A stretch of 64,000 nt of DNA from the NCBI GenBank assembly GCA_021414025.1, contig JAIOPG010000002.1, forward strand, positions 682,001 to 746,000, given 5' to 3'. The notes beneath the pieces are model-generated. The model searched no databases and was not told where the DNA came from. It was given only the letters and a program-made list of their open reading frames with translations. Positions 8,602 to 16,962 of this stretch are shown here, piece by piece. Origin of the DNA: Planctomycetota bacterium. GTDB lineage: Bacteria > Planctomycetota > Phycisphaerae > Phycisphaerales > SM1A02. Made by a program: the position numbers and the translations under genes. Every line of letters starts with the position of its first letter. Positions within the stretch are counted from its first letter, which is position 1.

Positions 8602-9172
8602 CCCAACCGATCAACCCGTGAGCGCCGCGGACGGACTGACCCGCCTGCTGGCGCGGCCGATCGGCATCGAGGGGCTCGCCGAGAACACCGCGGCGCTTTC
8701 GCTGAAGCGGCAGCACTCGCTCCGCGAGGAAGGCACGATCCTGCTTTTTCGAATCGGCGGCGAGCGCTTCGCGCTGCCGGCCGCCAGCGTTCTCAATGTC
8801 TTTCCCGTCGCCGCCGTGCGCAAGGTGCCACATCGAACTAGACCCCCCTTTCGCGGCCTCTGCTGCCATGAGGGGGCGATTTTGCTGACCGGCATGCTGC
8901 ACGTGGTTCTGGACATGCCCGCCGACGAAACCGGCGACGCCAAGCTGCGCCGGATGATCGTGATCGGCAGCGAGGAGTCCGCCTGGGCCTTCGAGGTGGA
9001 CGCGGTGGAGTGCATCCGCCGGGTCGATCCCGCTCAGTTCCGCCACGCGCCGGCGACGATTCCGAGGAACGCCACCTCCTGCACCACCGCCCTGATTCCA
9101 ATGGAGGATGGGGACGCCGCACTGCTGGATCCCGACGCGATCCGCTCCACCATGGAGCGCTCCATCCAATGA
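8591..9172 (+). CDS. Second CheW-like coupling protein (WspD position)
   Basis: The product is about 193 residues long. A hydrophilic lead-in of about 40 residues precedes a CheW domain with ILLFRIGGERFALPAASVLN and, later, GAILLTGMLHVVLDM. It would couple receptors to the downstream CheA. The GTG at 8591 overlaps the end of cheR by 11 bases; a second in-frame GTG at 8618 is a possible alternative. The stop overlaps the CheA start as ATGA. Its position between cheR and cheA is that of wspD. Confidence 0.8.
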   Translation: MSHDPTDQPVSAADGLTRLLARPIGIEGLAENTAALSLKRQHSLREEGTILLFRIGGERFALPAASVLNVFPVAAVRKVPHRTRPPFRGLCCHEGAILLTGMLHVVLDMPADETGDAKLRRMIVIGSEESAWAFEVDAVECIRRVDPAQFRHAPATIPRNATSCTTALIPMEDGDAALLDPDAIRSTMERSIQ

Positions 9173-11538
9173 GCTCCTTCGGCGGCTTCGACCTTTTCGA
9201 ATTGTTCCGCGCCGAGATCGAGACGCACGGGGCGGCGCTCAACGAGGGGCTGCTGCGCCTGGAGAAGAATCCGGCCGACGTCCAGCCGGTTGACGCGCTG
9301 ATGCGCGCGGCACACTCCATCAAGGGGGCGGCGCGGGTGATCGGCCTGGACCTGGCGGTCGACCTCGCCCATCACATGGAGGATTGCCTGGTCAGCATCC
9401 AGAAGAAGAAGGAGGCCTGCACCCCGGAGCGCGTGGAGCAGCTGCTGGGCGGCACGGACATCCTGACCCAGCTTTCCGCGCTCAAGGAGGCGGAGTTGCC
9501 CGAGTGGAAGTCGCGCAACGCCGCGGAGATCAACTCCCTGGTGACGGCGCTTTCGGGGGCGGCGCATGCGGCGCCCGTCGCCGAGAAGCCTGCGGCGCCG
9601 ATGGATGCGGCACCAAAGGACGCGGACAACACCGCAACCAAGGATGCCAAAAACTCCGAGCCCGCCCGGGAATTCGTGGAGTCGACGCCGGTGCCGGCCC
9701 CCACGCCGCTGGCCCCGCCGCGGCCGTCGCCGAAATCATCGCAACAACCGCTGCAGACCGTGGAGAAATCCTCCGCCGCCGTCAGCCCCTCCGCCGGCGC
9801 GGCCACCGAGGTGCGCACCGTTCGGGTGAACGCGGAGAATCTGGATCGCATGATGCGCCTGGCCGGCGAGAGCATGGTCGAAGGCAAGCGCTTCCCGCAG
9901 ATTCGCCGCGGCCTGCGCGAGATGAAGTCGCAGCTTCGCTTCGCGCGGGACTCCTTCGAGTCGGCGGTCAAGCGCCGCGACGCCACCGAGATCGCCAACT
10001 CCCTCTCGCGCCTGGCGGGCATCGAGGGCAGCCTGACCAAGCACGCCGAGTTCCTCGAAAATGTTTTCCGGCGGACCGAGGAAGTCGGCACCCGCCTCTA
10101 CCACGAGGTAATCGGCAGCCGGATGCGCCCCTTCGGCGACGTCACCGCGGGCCACCCCCGGATGATCCGCGACCTCGCCAAGAAGCTGGGCAAGAAGGTC
10201 CAGTTCGACATCGAGGGCGCCGATGTTGCCGTCGACCGCGACGTGCTGGCGCGCCTGGAGGCGCCGCTGAACCACATGTTGCGCAACGCCGTCGACCACG
10301 GCGTGGAGCTTCCCCCCGAGCGCCTGGCGGCGGGCAAGTCCGAGAGCGCGCATCTGCGCCTGCAGGCGCGGCACCACGCAGGCATGCTCGAGGTGCGCAT
10401 CCGCGACGACGGCCGCGGCATCGACCCGGACCGGATCCGCGCCAAGGTCGTCGAGAAGCGGCTGCAATCCGCCCAGATCGCCGCGGGGTTAAACAAGGCG
10501 GAGCTGCTGGAGTTCCTCTTCCTTCCCGGCTTCTCCACTGCATCGCAGGTGACCGAAGTCTCCGGCCGAGGCGTCGGCCTGGACGTCGTCAGCCAGTCGG
10601 TGCGCGAGATCGGCGGCTCGGTCCGCCTGGAATCGCAGCCGGGCCAGGGCTCGGAGTTCATCCTTTCGCTGCCGATCACCTTGAGCGTGATCCGCGCCCT
10701 GACCGTGCGGGTGTGCGGCGAGAGCTACGCCTTTCCGCTGGCCCGCATCGAGCGCATCGTGAAGGTGGACGCGGCGCAGCTGGTCAGTGTCGAGGGGCGT
10801 TTGACCTTCCAACTGGAGGATCGCTCGATCGGGCTGCTTCGCGCCGACGACCTCTTCGGCCTTCCCGCGGCGGCGGAGCCCGCCACCTCGACGATCGTGC
10901 ACGTGCTGGTGCTGGGCGAGTTCGACCATCCCTGCGGCCTGGTGGTGGACCAGTTCCTGGGCGAGCAGGACCTGGTGGTGCGCAAGCTCGATCCGCGTCT
11001 GGGCAAGACCCCCTTCATCAGCTCGGCCGCGATCGACGACGAGGGCGGCGCGATCCTGATCATGGATGTCGAGGACCTGCTGCTGGGGATCCGGCGCGGG
11101 CTTTCCGAGGGCGGCGTGCGCGGGCTGGACATCGCCTCGCTGCGGCGCGGCTCGGCGGGGCGCAAGCGCATCCTGGTGGTGGATGACTCCATCACTGTGC
11201 GCGAGGTGGAGCGGCAGATGCTGGCGCGGCTGGGCTACGAGGTGCAGACCGCGGTTGATGGCGTCGACGGCTTCGCCCAACTCAAGGCCGGAAGCTTCGA
11301 CCTGCTGGTGACCGACGTGGACATGCCGCGCATGAATGGGATCGAGTTCGTCAAGGCGCTGCGCCGCGAGAGCCGCTTTGCCAACCTGCCGGTGGCGATC
11401 GTCAGTTACAAGGACCGCGCCGAGGATCGCGCCGCCGGCATGGAGGCCGGGGCCAACGCCTACCTCACCAAGGGATCCTTCCAGGATCAGTCCTTCATCC
11501 AGACGATCGTGGACCTGATCGGCGAGGCGCAATCATGA
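9169..11538 (+). CDS. CheA-type hybrid histidine kinase with C-terminal receiver (WspE-like)
   Basis: This 789-residue kinase autophosphorylates on a histidine and passes phosphate to receiver domains. The order is an Hpt domain with His49 in RAAHSIKGAARVIG, an acidic and Pro-rich linker (about 125-215), a dimerisation region, and an HATPase with NHMLRNAVDHGVE and DDGRGID. A CheW-like regulatory domain follows, then a receiver with phosphoacceptor Asp716 in LLVTDVDMPRMNG. The fused receiver is a hallmark of WspE and FrzE-type kinases. Both ends overlap neighbours by ATGA. It would phosphorylate CheB and the PP2C regulator encoded just downstream; that is inferred from the Wsp model. Confidence 0.93.
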   Translation: MSSFGGFDLFELFRAEIETHGAALNEGLLRLEKNPADVQPVDALMRAAHSIKGAARVIGLDLAVDLAHHMEDCLVSIQKKKEACTPERVEQLLGGTDILTQLSALKEAELPEWKSRNAAEINSLVTALSGAAHAAPVAEKPAAPMDAAPKDADNTATKDAKNSEPAREFVESTPVPAPTPLAPPRPSPKSSQQPLQTVEKSSAAVSPSAGAATEVRTVRVNAENLDRMMRLAGESMVEGKRFPQIRRGLREMKSQLRFARDSFESAVKRRDATEIANSLSRLAGIEGSLTKHAEFLENVFRRTEEVGTRLYHEVIGSRMRPFGDVTAGHPRMIRDLAKKLGKKVQFDIEGADVAVDRDVLARLEAPLNHMLRNAVDHGVELPPERLAAGKSESAHLRLQARHHAGMLEVRIRDDGRGIDPDRIRAKVVEKRLQSAQIAAGLNKAELLEFLFLPGFSTASQVTEVSGRGVGLDVVSQSVREIGGSVRLESQPGQGSEFILSLPITLSVIRALTVRVCGESYAFPLARIERIVKVDAAQLVSVEGRLTFQLEDRSIGLLRADDLFGLPAAAEPATSTIVHVLVLGEFDHPCGLVVDQFLGEQDLVVRKLDPRLGKTPFISSAAIDDEGGAILIMDVEDLLLGIRRGLSEGGVRGLDIASLRRGSAGRKRILVVDDSITVREVERQMLARLGYEVQTAVDGVDGFAQLKAGSFDLLVTDVDMPRMNGIEFVKALRRESRFANLPVAIVSYKDRAEDRAAGMEAGANAYLTKGSFQDQSFIQTIVDLIGEAQS

Positions 11539-12572
11539 AGATCGCCGTGGTCAATGACTTGAAGATCGCGCTGCACGCGCTGACCCACATCGTGCAGGGC
11601 ATTCCCGGTGTGACGCTGGCTTGGACCGCGCTGGACGGCGAGGAGGCGGTGTCCAAGTGCGCCGCCGACCGGCCCGACCTGGTGCTGATGGACCTGATCA
11701 TGCCGAAGATGGACGGCGTGGAAGCCACCCGCCGGATCATGAAGGAAAGCCCCTGCGCGATTCTGGTGGTCACGGCGACCATCGAGGGGAATTCCGGCCG
11801 CGTCTTCGAGGCCCTGGGCGCCGGGGCGCTGGACGCCGTCGAGACGCCGCGCTTCGAGCAGGCGCTGGATGGCCCGGGCGGCGACCCCCTGCGGACCAAG
11901 ATTGCCCAGATCCGGCGCAATCAGAAGATCGAGCGGCAGCCGCCGAGGGAAGTCGCGGTGCCCGCCCACACTGCGGGCGATCGCGCGTCCGCCGCGCCGA
12001 TGGTTTTGCTGGGGGCCAGCACCGGCGGGCCGCAGGCGCTGGCGACCGTGCTGCGCTCCTTCAAGTCGCCGATGAATTTCGGCGTGGTGCTGGTCCAGCA
12101 TCTGGACGCGGCCTTCATCGCGGGGTTCCGCAACTGGCTGGGACAGGAGACGGGGCTGGGCATCAAGGCCGCAGCACCCGGAGACCGCGTGGCGCCGGGC
12201 TATGTCTATGTGGCCTCATCCAACCGTCACCTGATGCTCACCGCCGGCGGCGTCTTCATCGAATCGGATCAACCCGCCGACGCGCTGCACAAGCCGAGCG
12301 TTGACGCGCTGATGCTCTCCGCCGCGGGCACCTCGCTGCAGGGCGCCGCGGCGCTGCTGACCGGCATGGGCCGCGACGGCGCGGCGGGACTGCTCGCCCT
12401 GCGCCAATCGGGATGGTCGACCATCGCCCAGGACGCCGCGACCAGCGTGGTCTGGGGCATGCCCGGAGCCGCCGCACAATGCCAGGCCGCCGAGCAGGTC
12501 CTGCCCATCGACAAGATCGGACCCGCCCTGCAAAACGCCTTGACCCGAAAGCAGAATCTCCGCCATGAGTAA
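11535..12572 (+). CDS. CheB-type methylesterase response regulator (WspF-like)
   Basis: CheB removes methyl groups from chemoreceptor glutamates and is activated by phosphorylation. The 345-residue product has a receiver starting KIAVVND, the same unusual Asn-Asp pocket start as Pseudomonas WspF, with phosphoacceptor Asp53 in LVLMDLIMPKMDG. The methylesterase domain follows with the catalytic triad Ser162 (GASTGGP), His189 (VQHLD) and Asp281 (GMGRDGA). It overlaps the CheA gene by four bases and the downstream regulator gene by eight. CheR plus CheB shows that this array is adaptation-competent. Confidence 0.93.
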   Translation: MKIAVVNDLKIALHALTHIVQGIPGVTLAWTALDGEEAVSKCAADRPDLVLMDLIMPKMDGVEATRRIMKESPCAILVVTATIEGNSGRVFEALGAGALDAVETPRFEQALDGPGGDPLRTKIAQIRRNQKIERQPPREVAVPAHTAGDRASAAPMVLLGASTGGPQALATVLRSFKSPMNFGVVLVQHLDAAFIAGFRNWLGQETGLGIKAAAPGDRVAPGYVYVASSNRHLMLTAGGVFIESDQPADALHKPSVDALMLSAAGTSLQGAAALLTGMGRDGAAGLLALRQSGWSTIAQDAATSVVWGMPGAAAQCQAAEQVLPIDKIGPALQNALTRKQNLRHE

Positions 12573-13755
12573 CCCCGAAGCCGTCCGCCCCGTCCATCCC
12601 ATGAAGACCATCGTGCTGCTGGTGGACGACCAGATGATCATTGCCGCGGCGGTGCACAAGATGCTGCAGTCGCAGCCCGACTGGGAGTTCCACTACTGCA
12701 ACGACGGCACCAAGGCCGTCGAGATGGCGCTGGCCCTGCGGCCCACCGTGATCCTGCAGGATCTGGTGATGCCCGAGACCGACGGACTCTCGCTGGTGCC
12801 GGAGTACCGCAAGCATCCCGAGCTGGCGGAGACGCCGCTGGTGGTGCTCTCCTCGCTCGAAGTGGCCGAGACCAAGGCCAAGGCCTTTGCACTGGGCGCC
12901 AACGACTACCTGGTGAAGCTGCCCGACCCGGTCGAGGTGATCGCGCGGATCAAGCACCACTCGGACGGCTACAAGGCGGCGCTGGAGCGCAACGCGGCCT
13001 ACGCGGCGCTGGCCGCCAGCGAGAAGCACCTGCAGGAAGAGGCCAAGCGCGCCGCGGAATACGTGCGCTCATTGCTGCCCGATCCCATCGCCAAGGGCGC
13101 CGCGACGGCGCAGTGGAAATTCGTTCCCAGCGAAAGCCTGGGCGGCGACGCCTTCGGCTATCACTGGCTGGACGAGTCGCGCATGGCGATCTATCTGCTG
13201 GACGTCTGCGGCCACGGCGTCGGTCCGGCGCTGCTGGGGGTGAGCGCCATGAACACGATCCGCGGCGGCGCGATTCCCGGCCGCGACATGCGCGACCCTG
13301 CGGCCGTGCTGGAGGGACTCAACGACCTCTACCCGATGGCCCAGCACAACGACATGTTCTTCACGCTCTGGTATGGCATTCTGGATGTCGACGCGGCGAC
13401 ATTGAAGTGGTGCGGCGGCGGCCATCCGCCGGCGCTGGTGGTGGGGCCGGATGGAGCGCTCACGCGGCTCCCCTCGCAGGGGCTGATGATCGGCGCCGCC
13501 ACCGGCATTCCCTATGACTCGAGCGAGGTCAAGCTGCAGCCCAACTCCAAGATCTTCGTCTACAGCGACGGCATCTTTGAGATCACCAAGCCTGACAACA
13601 CCATGACCTCGCTGGAGGACTACATCGCCGAGGTTGGCAAACTCCACGCCAAGCCCGACCCGCTGGCGAGCATGGTGGCCTGGGGTCAGGCCGCGCAGGG
13701 CACAGCGCAGTTCGTGGACGACGTGAGCCTGCTCGAGATCCGCTTCAATCCGTGA
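12565..13755 (+). CDS. Response regulator: WspR-like receiver fused to PP2C/SpoIIE-type phosphatase
   Basis: The 396-residue protein has a receiver (about 12-135) with TIVLLVDDQMII, the phosphoacceptor Asp66 in VILQDLVMP, and GANDYLVKLPDPVEVIARI. That receiver looks closely like the one of Pseudomonas WspR. After a short helical linker the GGDEF domain expected of WspR is absent. Instead there is a SpoIIE-type PP2C phosphatase with metal-binding motifs GGDAFGYHWLD, Asp213 in DVCGHGVG, SDGIFE (Asp335) and FVDDVSLLEI. Such phosphatases usually dephosphorylate STAS-domain anti-sigma antagonists. Alternative starts are ATG 12565 or ATG 12601. It shares a GTGA overlap with apbE. Confidence 0.92.
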   Translation: MSNPEAVRPVHPMKTIVLLVDDQMIIAAAVHKMLQSQPDWEFHYCNDGTKAVEMALALRPTVILQDLVMPETDGLSLVPEYRKHPELAETPLVVLSSLEVAETKAKAFALGANDYLVKLPDPVEVIARIKHHSDGYKAALERNAAYAALAASEKHLQEEAKRAAEYVRSLLPDPIAKGAATAQWKFVPSESLGGDAFGYHWLDESRMAIYLLDVCGHGVGPALLGVSAMNTIRGGAIPGRDMRDPAAVLEGLNDLYPMAQHNDMFFTLWYGILDVDAATLKWCGGGHPPALVVGPDGALTRLPSQGLMIGAATGIPYDSSEVKLQPNSKIFVYSDGIFEITKPDNTMTSLEDYIAEVGKLHAKPDPLASMVAWGQAAQGTAQFVDDVSLLEIRFNP

Positions 13756-14753
13756 GCGGCATGGCTCCCCTGACCGCCCTGCTCTGCCTGGTTCCGCTGC
13801 TGCAAACAACAGCGCCGCAGCAGCCGGCCGCGGGGCCGCAGCGATTCCATTTTCAGGAGGTTCATCTTGGCGCCCCGGTGGAGATCACGCTCTACGCACA
13901 GACGGAGCCCGCCGCGCGGGTAGCGGCCAGGGCGGCCTTCGACGAGATCGCGCAATGGGAGAGCGCGCTGAGCGACTACTCGCAGGAGTCGGAGGTCGCG
14001 CGGCTGCCCAAGTCCGTCGGTGCGCCGGTGCATGTTGGACCGCGCCTGGCCAAGGCGCTTTCTTTGTCGATGGAATTCCACCTCGCATCCGGCGGAGCGT
14101 TCGATCCCGCACTGGGGCGGCTGACCACGTTGTGGCGAACGGCCTTTCGAACCTCCGCCATGCCCAGTGCGGCCGAGCTGGCCGACGCCCGCGAGCATTC
14201 GGGGGCCCGGCACATCGCGTGGGACGCGGCGGCGGGCACCGTGGCTTTGAAGTTGGAGGGAGTGCAGCTGGATTTCGGCGGCATCGGCCAGGGACTGGCC
14301 GCCGACGGGGCCATGGCGGCGCTGCGGGCGCAGGGCGTCTCCTCTGCGCTCATCGACATCAGCGGCGACATCCTCGCGGGCGATCCCCCGCCCGGCGCCG
14401 AGGGGTGGCGCGTCCGGGTCGAGCCGGAGTTTCCCGGCGGCGTCGTGCGATCTTTTGTGCTGGCCAACCGCGCCCTGTGCGTCAGCGGTGACCGCGGCCA
14501 GCCGGGGCACATCGATGGCAAGACCTTTTCGCACATCCTCGATCCCGCGACGGGCGCACCGATTGACACGCCGCGACAATCCGTCGCACTGGCGCCCAGT
14601 GCCGCGGTCGCGGACGCCCTTGCCACCATCGCCTGCGTCATGCCGACCGAGAAACTGCGGACCTTCGCGAAGCAATACCCCGACGCGGAAATCGCCATCG
14701 AGCGCAAGCCGCGCGACGGCGGAACGCAGTGGATCCAGCGCGGCAAGCGCTAG
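13752..14753 (+). CDS. apbE: ApbE-type FAD:protein FMN transferase
   Basis: ApbE enzymes attach FMN covalently to a Thr or Ser of exported flavoproteins. The 333-residue product has a hydrophobic N-terminal signal-like segment (APLTALLCLVPLLQ), then the family landmarks ALSDYSQESEVARL, GGIGQGLAADGAM and the nucleotide-binding region around HIDGKTFSHILDPATGAPI. The GTG at 13752 overlaps the upstream stop; ATG 13761 is an alternative giving a cleaner signal peptide. No flavinylated partner (RnfG/NqrC type) is adjacent, so its substrate is unknown. Its stop shares the bases CTAG with the convergent gene on the other strand. Confidence 0.9.
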   Translation: MSGMAPLTALLCLVPLLQTTAPQQPAAGPQRFHFQEVHLGAPVEITLYAQTEPAARVAARAAFDEIAQWESALSDYSQESEVARLPKSVGAPVHVGPRLAKALSLSMEFHLASGGAFDPALGRLTTLWRTAFRTSAMPSAAELADAREHSGARHIAWDAAAGTVALKLEGVQLDFGGIGQGLAADGAMAALRAQGVSSALIDISGDILAGDPPPGAEGWRVRVEPEFPGGVVRSFVLANRALCVSGDRGQPGHIDGKTFSHILDPATGAPIDTPRQSVALAPSAAVADALATIACVMPTEKLRTFAKQYPDAEIAIERKPRDGGTQWIQRGKR

Positions 14754-16048
14754 GTCAGTTTGGTTTTCCCGGGAACCCGGATCATCGGCGGCGGCGGCGC
14801 GCTGTTCATGTCCAGCTTCTCCGGCCCAAGTTTTTCCTGGCTGTTGACCACCTGATCCCAGGTCACTTCCTGTCCCGAGTAGGCCGCCATACGTCCCATG
14901 AGCGCCATGCGGCAGGAGTTGACCACGAAGCCGCCATCGTCGATGCGCTTGCCGCTGCGCAGCGCCTTGTAGAACTCGTCGTGCTCAGTCTGATACATGT
15001 TGGGATTGGGCCCGTCCGGCGGATAGGACCAGGGATGCTCGCCGATGATTTCATGCGTCGGCCCCCACCCATTAATGAACGCGCTGCCCTTGCTGCCCAG
15101 CACGGTGTCGACGTTCTCGTTGTAGCAGTCGGGCTGCTGGCGGCAGACCAGGGTGGCGCGGCGGTTGCGCGGCCACTCGTAGACCACCGCGAAGTTGTCG
15201 TAGACGTCGCCGCGCTCGGGAATATTTTCGCGCACCCCGCGGCTGCCGATGGCGGTGCAGCGCGTGGGCGGCTGGTTGCCGAAGGCCCAGTTGATCTTGT
15301 CGACGCTGTGGACCGCCTGCTCCACCAGGATGTCCCCCGAGAGCCAGACGTGGTGCTGCCAGTTGCGCAGCTGGAACTCCATGTCGCTCCATCCGCTCTT
15401 GCGCGGCTGGATGCCCAGCGGACTGGTGAGATAGTCGCTGTGCATGGCCAGGACTTCGCCGATGTCGCCGCCCAGGATGCGGGTGAAGGTCTCGCGCTCC
15501 GGCAGTGAGTAGCGCCAGCAGAATCCGCTCATGAACTGCAGCTTCTTGGCGCGGGCGTCCTCGATGCATTGCACGACGGCGCGGGCGCCGGCGGCGTCGG
15601 TGAACATGGGCTTCTCGCAGAAGATGTTCTTGCCCGCGTCGACCGCGGCGCGAAGGTGCATCGGGCGGAAGTATGGGGCCGTGGCCAGGATCACCACGTC
15701 GGCGTCGGTGGCGCAGGCCTTCTGCCCCGCGTCGAAGCCGGTGAAGCGCCGATCCGGCGGCACATCGACGCGCGAGCCCTCGGGCCGCTTTTTCAATTCC
15801 TCCAGCGCGGTTTCGATGCGGTCGGGAAAGGTGTCGGCCATGGCCCAGAGCACGACGCCGGGGTCCGCCTTGAGGGCCTGCGAGGCGGCGCCGGTGCCGC
15901 GCCCGCCGCAGCCGATGAGCGCCACCTTGATCTTGTCGCTGCCCGCGGCCTGCGCGAAGGCACGGCCAAGGACGGGCGCGGCCATCGCGGCCGCTCCGGC
16001 GAGCGCCGCGGTCTGGATGAAGTGTCGGCGGGGATAGTTGGGTTCCAT
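14750..16048 (-). CDS. Gfo/Idh/MocA family oxidoreductase with TAT signal
   Basis: The 432-residue product starts with a twin-arginine signal (RRHFIQTAALAGAAAMAAP) and is therefore predicted to be exported folded. A Rossmann domain follows with VALIGCGGRGTGAA. EKPMFTD holds the conserved Glu-Lys-Pro of this NAD(P)-dependent sugar oxidoreductase family. The ATG at 16048 has AGGAG five bases upstream; longer open frame upstream of it has no homologous look. The substrate cannot be told. Secreted paralogues of this family are numerous in planctomycetes. It converges on apbE with a four-base overlap. Confidence 0.9.
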   Translation of the reverse strand: MEPNYPRRHFIQTAALAGAAAMAAPVLGRAFAQAAGSDKIKVALIGCGGRGTGAASQALKADPGVVLWAMADTFPDRIETALEELKKRPEGSRVDVPPDRRFTGFDAGQKACATDADVVILATAPYFRPMHLRAAVDAGKNIFCEKPMFTDAAGARAVVQCIEDARAKKLQFMSGFCWRYSLPERETFTRILGGDIGEVLAMHSDYLTSPLGIQPRKSGWSDMEFQLRNWQHHVWLSGDILVEQAVHSVDKINWAFGNQPPTRCTAIGSRGVRENIPERGDVYDNFAVVYEWPRNRRATLVCRQQPDCYNENVDTVLGSKGSAFINGWGPTHEIIGEHPWSYPPDGPNPNMYQTEHDEFYKALRSGKRIDDGGFVVNSCRMALMGRMAAYSGQEVTWDQVVNSQEKLGPEKLDMNSAPPPPMIRVPGKTKLT

Positions 16049-16122
16049 GCGGGCTCCTGGGGATGGGGTGCGAGCGCGGTCGTGCCCGCCGAGGATAAGG
16101 CGTGCGCGGACTCCAAGTGAAA

Positions 16123-16962
16123 CTATTTCGTCGAAGCGGGTTTGGAATCCGCGGGTTTGGCGGCGCCGGGCGCAGCCAGCGCGGCGGCCGGGAGCTCGCA
16201 GGCGACCCGGAATCCCGCGAAGGATCCATCGGCGAGCCACCATCGGCTGGGCGGGATCTGCGGATCCGTGGCGTTCCAATCGGGGCTGGAGGCGCGGATC
16301 GTCGAGCAGTCGACTCGCTCGATTTTGTCGTTGTAAGCCCCGCCCACCAGGACCGCCTTGCCGTCGTCGCCAACCGCCCATTCCGCGGCGTTGCCCTTGA
16401 GATCGTGGAAGCCGTTGCTCATCGCCTTGCGGGTGCCGACGCGATGGGTGCGACCGCCGGAGTTCCTCGCGAACCAGGCGATCTCCTCCAATGGAACCGC
16501 GTCGCTTGAGCCCGCCGCGCAGGCCCCCTGAAACTCGCGCACCGTGGGCAGGCGAAATTTGCGTCCCGTCTTGGCCGAGAGCCAGACGCAGAATTGCCGG
16601 GCGTTCTCCTCGCTGACCGAGATCGCGGGAAATCCCGCGTGGCCGAAGCCGCGGTCCATGGAGATGTAAGGCTTGGTCGGCCGCGCGATCGCGTCGGCCT
16701 CGGCGGGGCCGCTGCCCGCATCGCGAGAAAAGACGAAGGCGTCAAGCAGTTCCCAGGGAACTTCGGTTTTCCCCAGCAGCACCAAGGGCTTGCCATCGCC
16801 GCCGGCGGGATCCTGGATCGGCAGCAGCTCGATCTCCAGCGCCGTGCCGGAGATGTGAACCTTCACCGGGACGCGGTCCGAAGCGCTTGACGCGGACAGA
16901 GCGGCCAAGACCAGGAATGAAAGACCAAGCGATCGAGCTCGAAGAGCTCGCGGTCCAATCAT
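16123..16962 (-). CDS. Exported FGE-sulfatase-like domain protein, probably non-catalytic
   Basis: The 279-residue protein has a signal peptide (LGLSFLVLAALSASSAS) and a C-terminal formylglycine-generating-enzyme-like fold: FPAISVSEENARQFCVWLSA, FRLPTVREFQGAC, GFHDLKGNAAEW and FAGFRVACE. True FGEs use two cysteines in a CHRYRC-like loop. Here the equivalent region reads VDCSTIRASSP, with one cysteine only, so formylglycine synthesis is unlikely. The tail is rich in Ala, Pro and Lys. Its ATG overlaps the stop of the upstream propeller gene (ATGA), so the two are co-translated and may act together at the cell surface. Confidence 0.8.
   Translation of the reverse strand: MIGPRALRARSLGLSFLVLAALSASSASDRVPVKVHISGTALEIELLPIQDPAGGDGKPLVLLGKTEVPWELLDAFVFSRDAGSGPAEADAIARPTKPYISMDRGFGHAGFPAISVSEENARQFCVWLSAKTGRKFRLPTVREFQGACAAGSSDAVPLEEIAWFARNSGGRTHRVGTRKAMSNGFHDLKGNAAEWAVGDDGKAVLVGGAYNDKIERVDCSTIRASSPDWNATDPQIPPSRWWLADGSFAGFRVACELPAAALAAPGAAKPADSKPASTK

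Noticed and set aside
8821-8870. A frameshift in the second CheW
   Set aside because: The frame stays open through the whole domain and both ends overlap neighbours properly; sequence divergence explains the weak resemblance.
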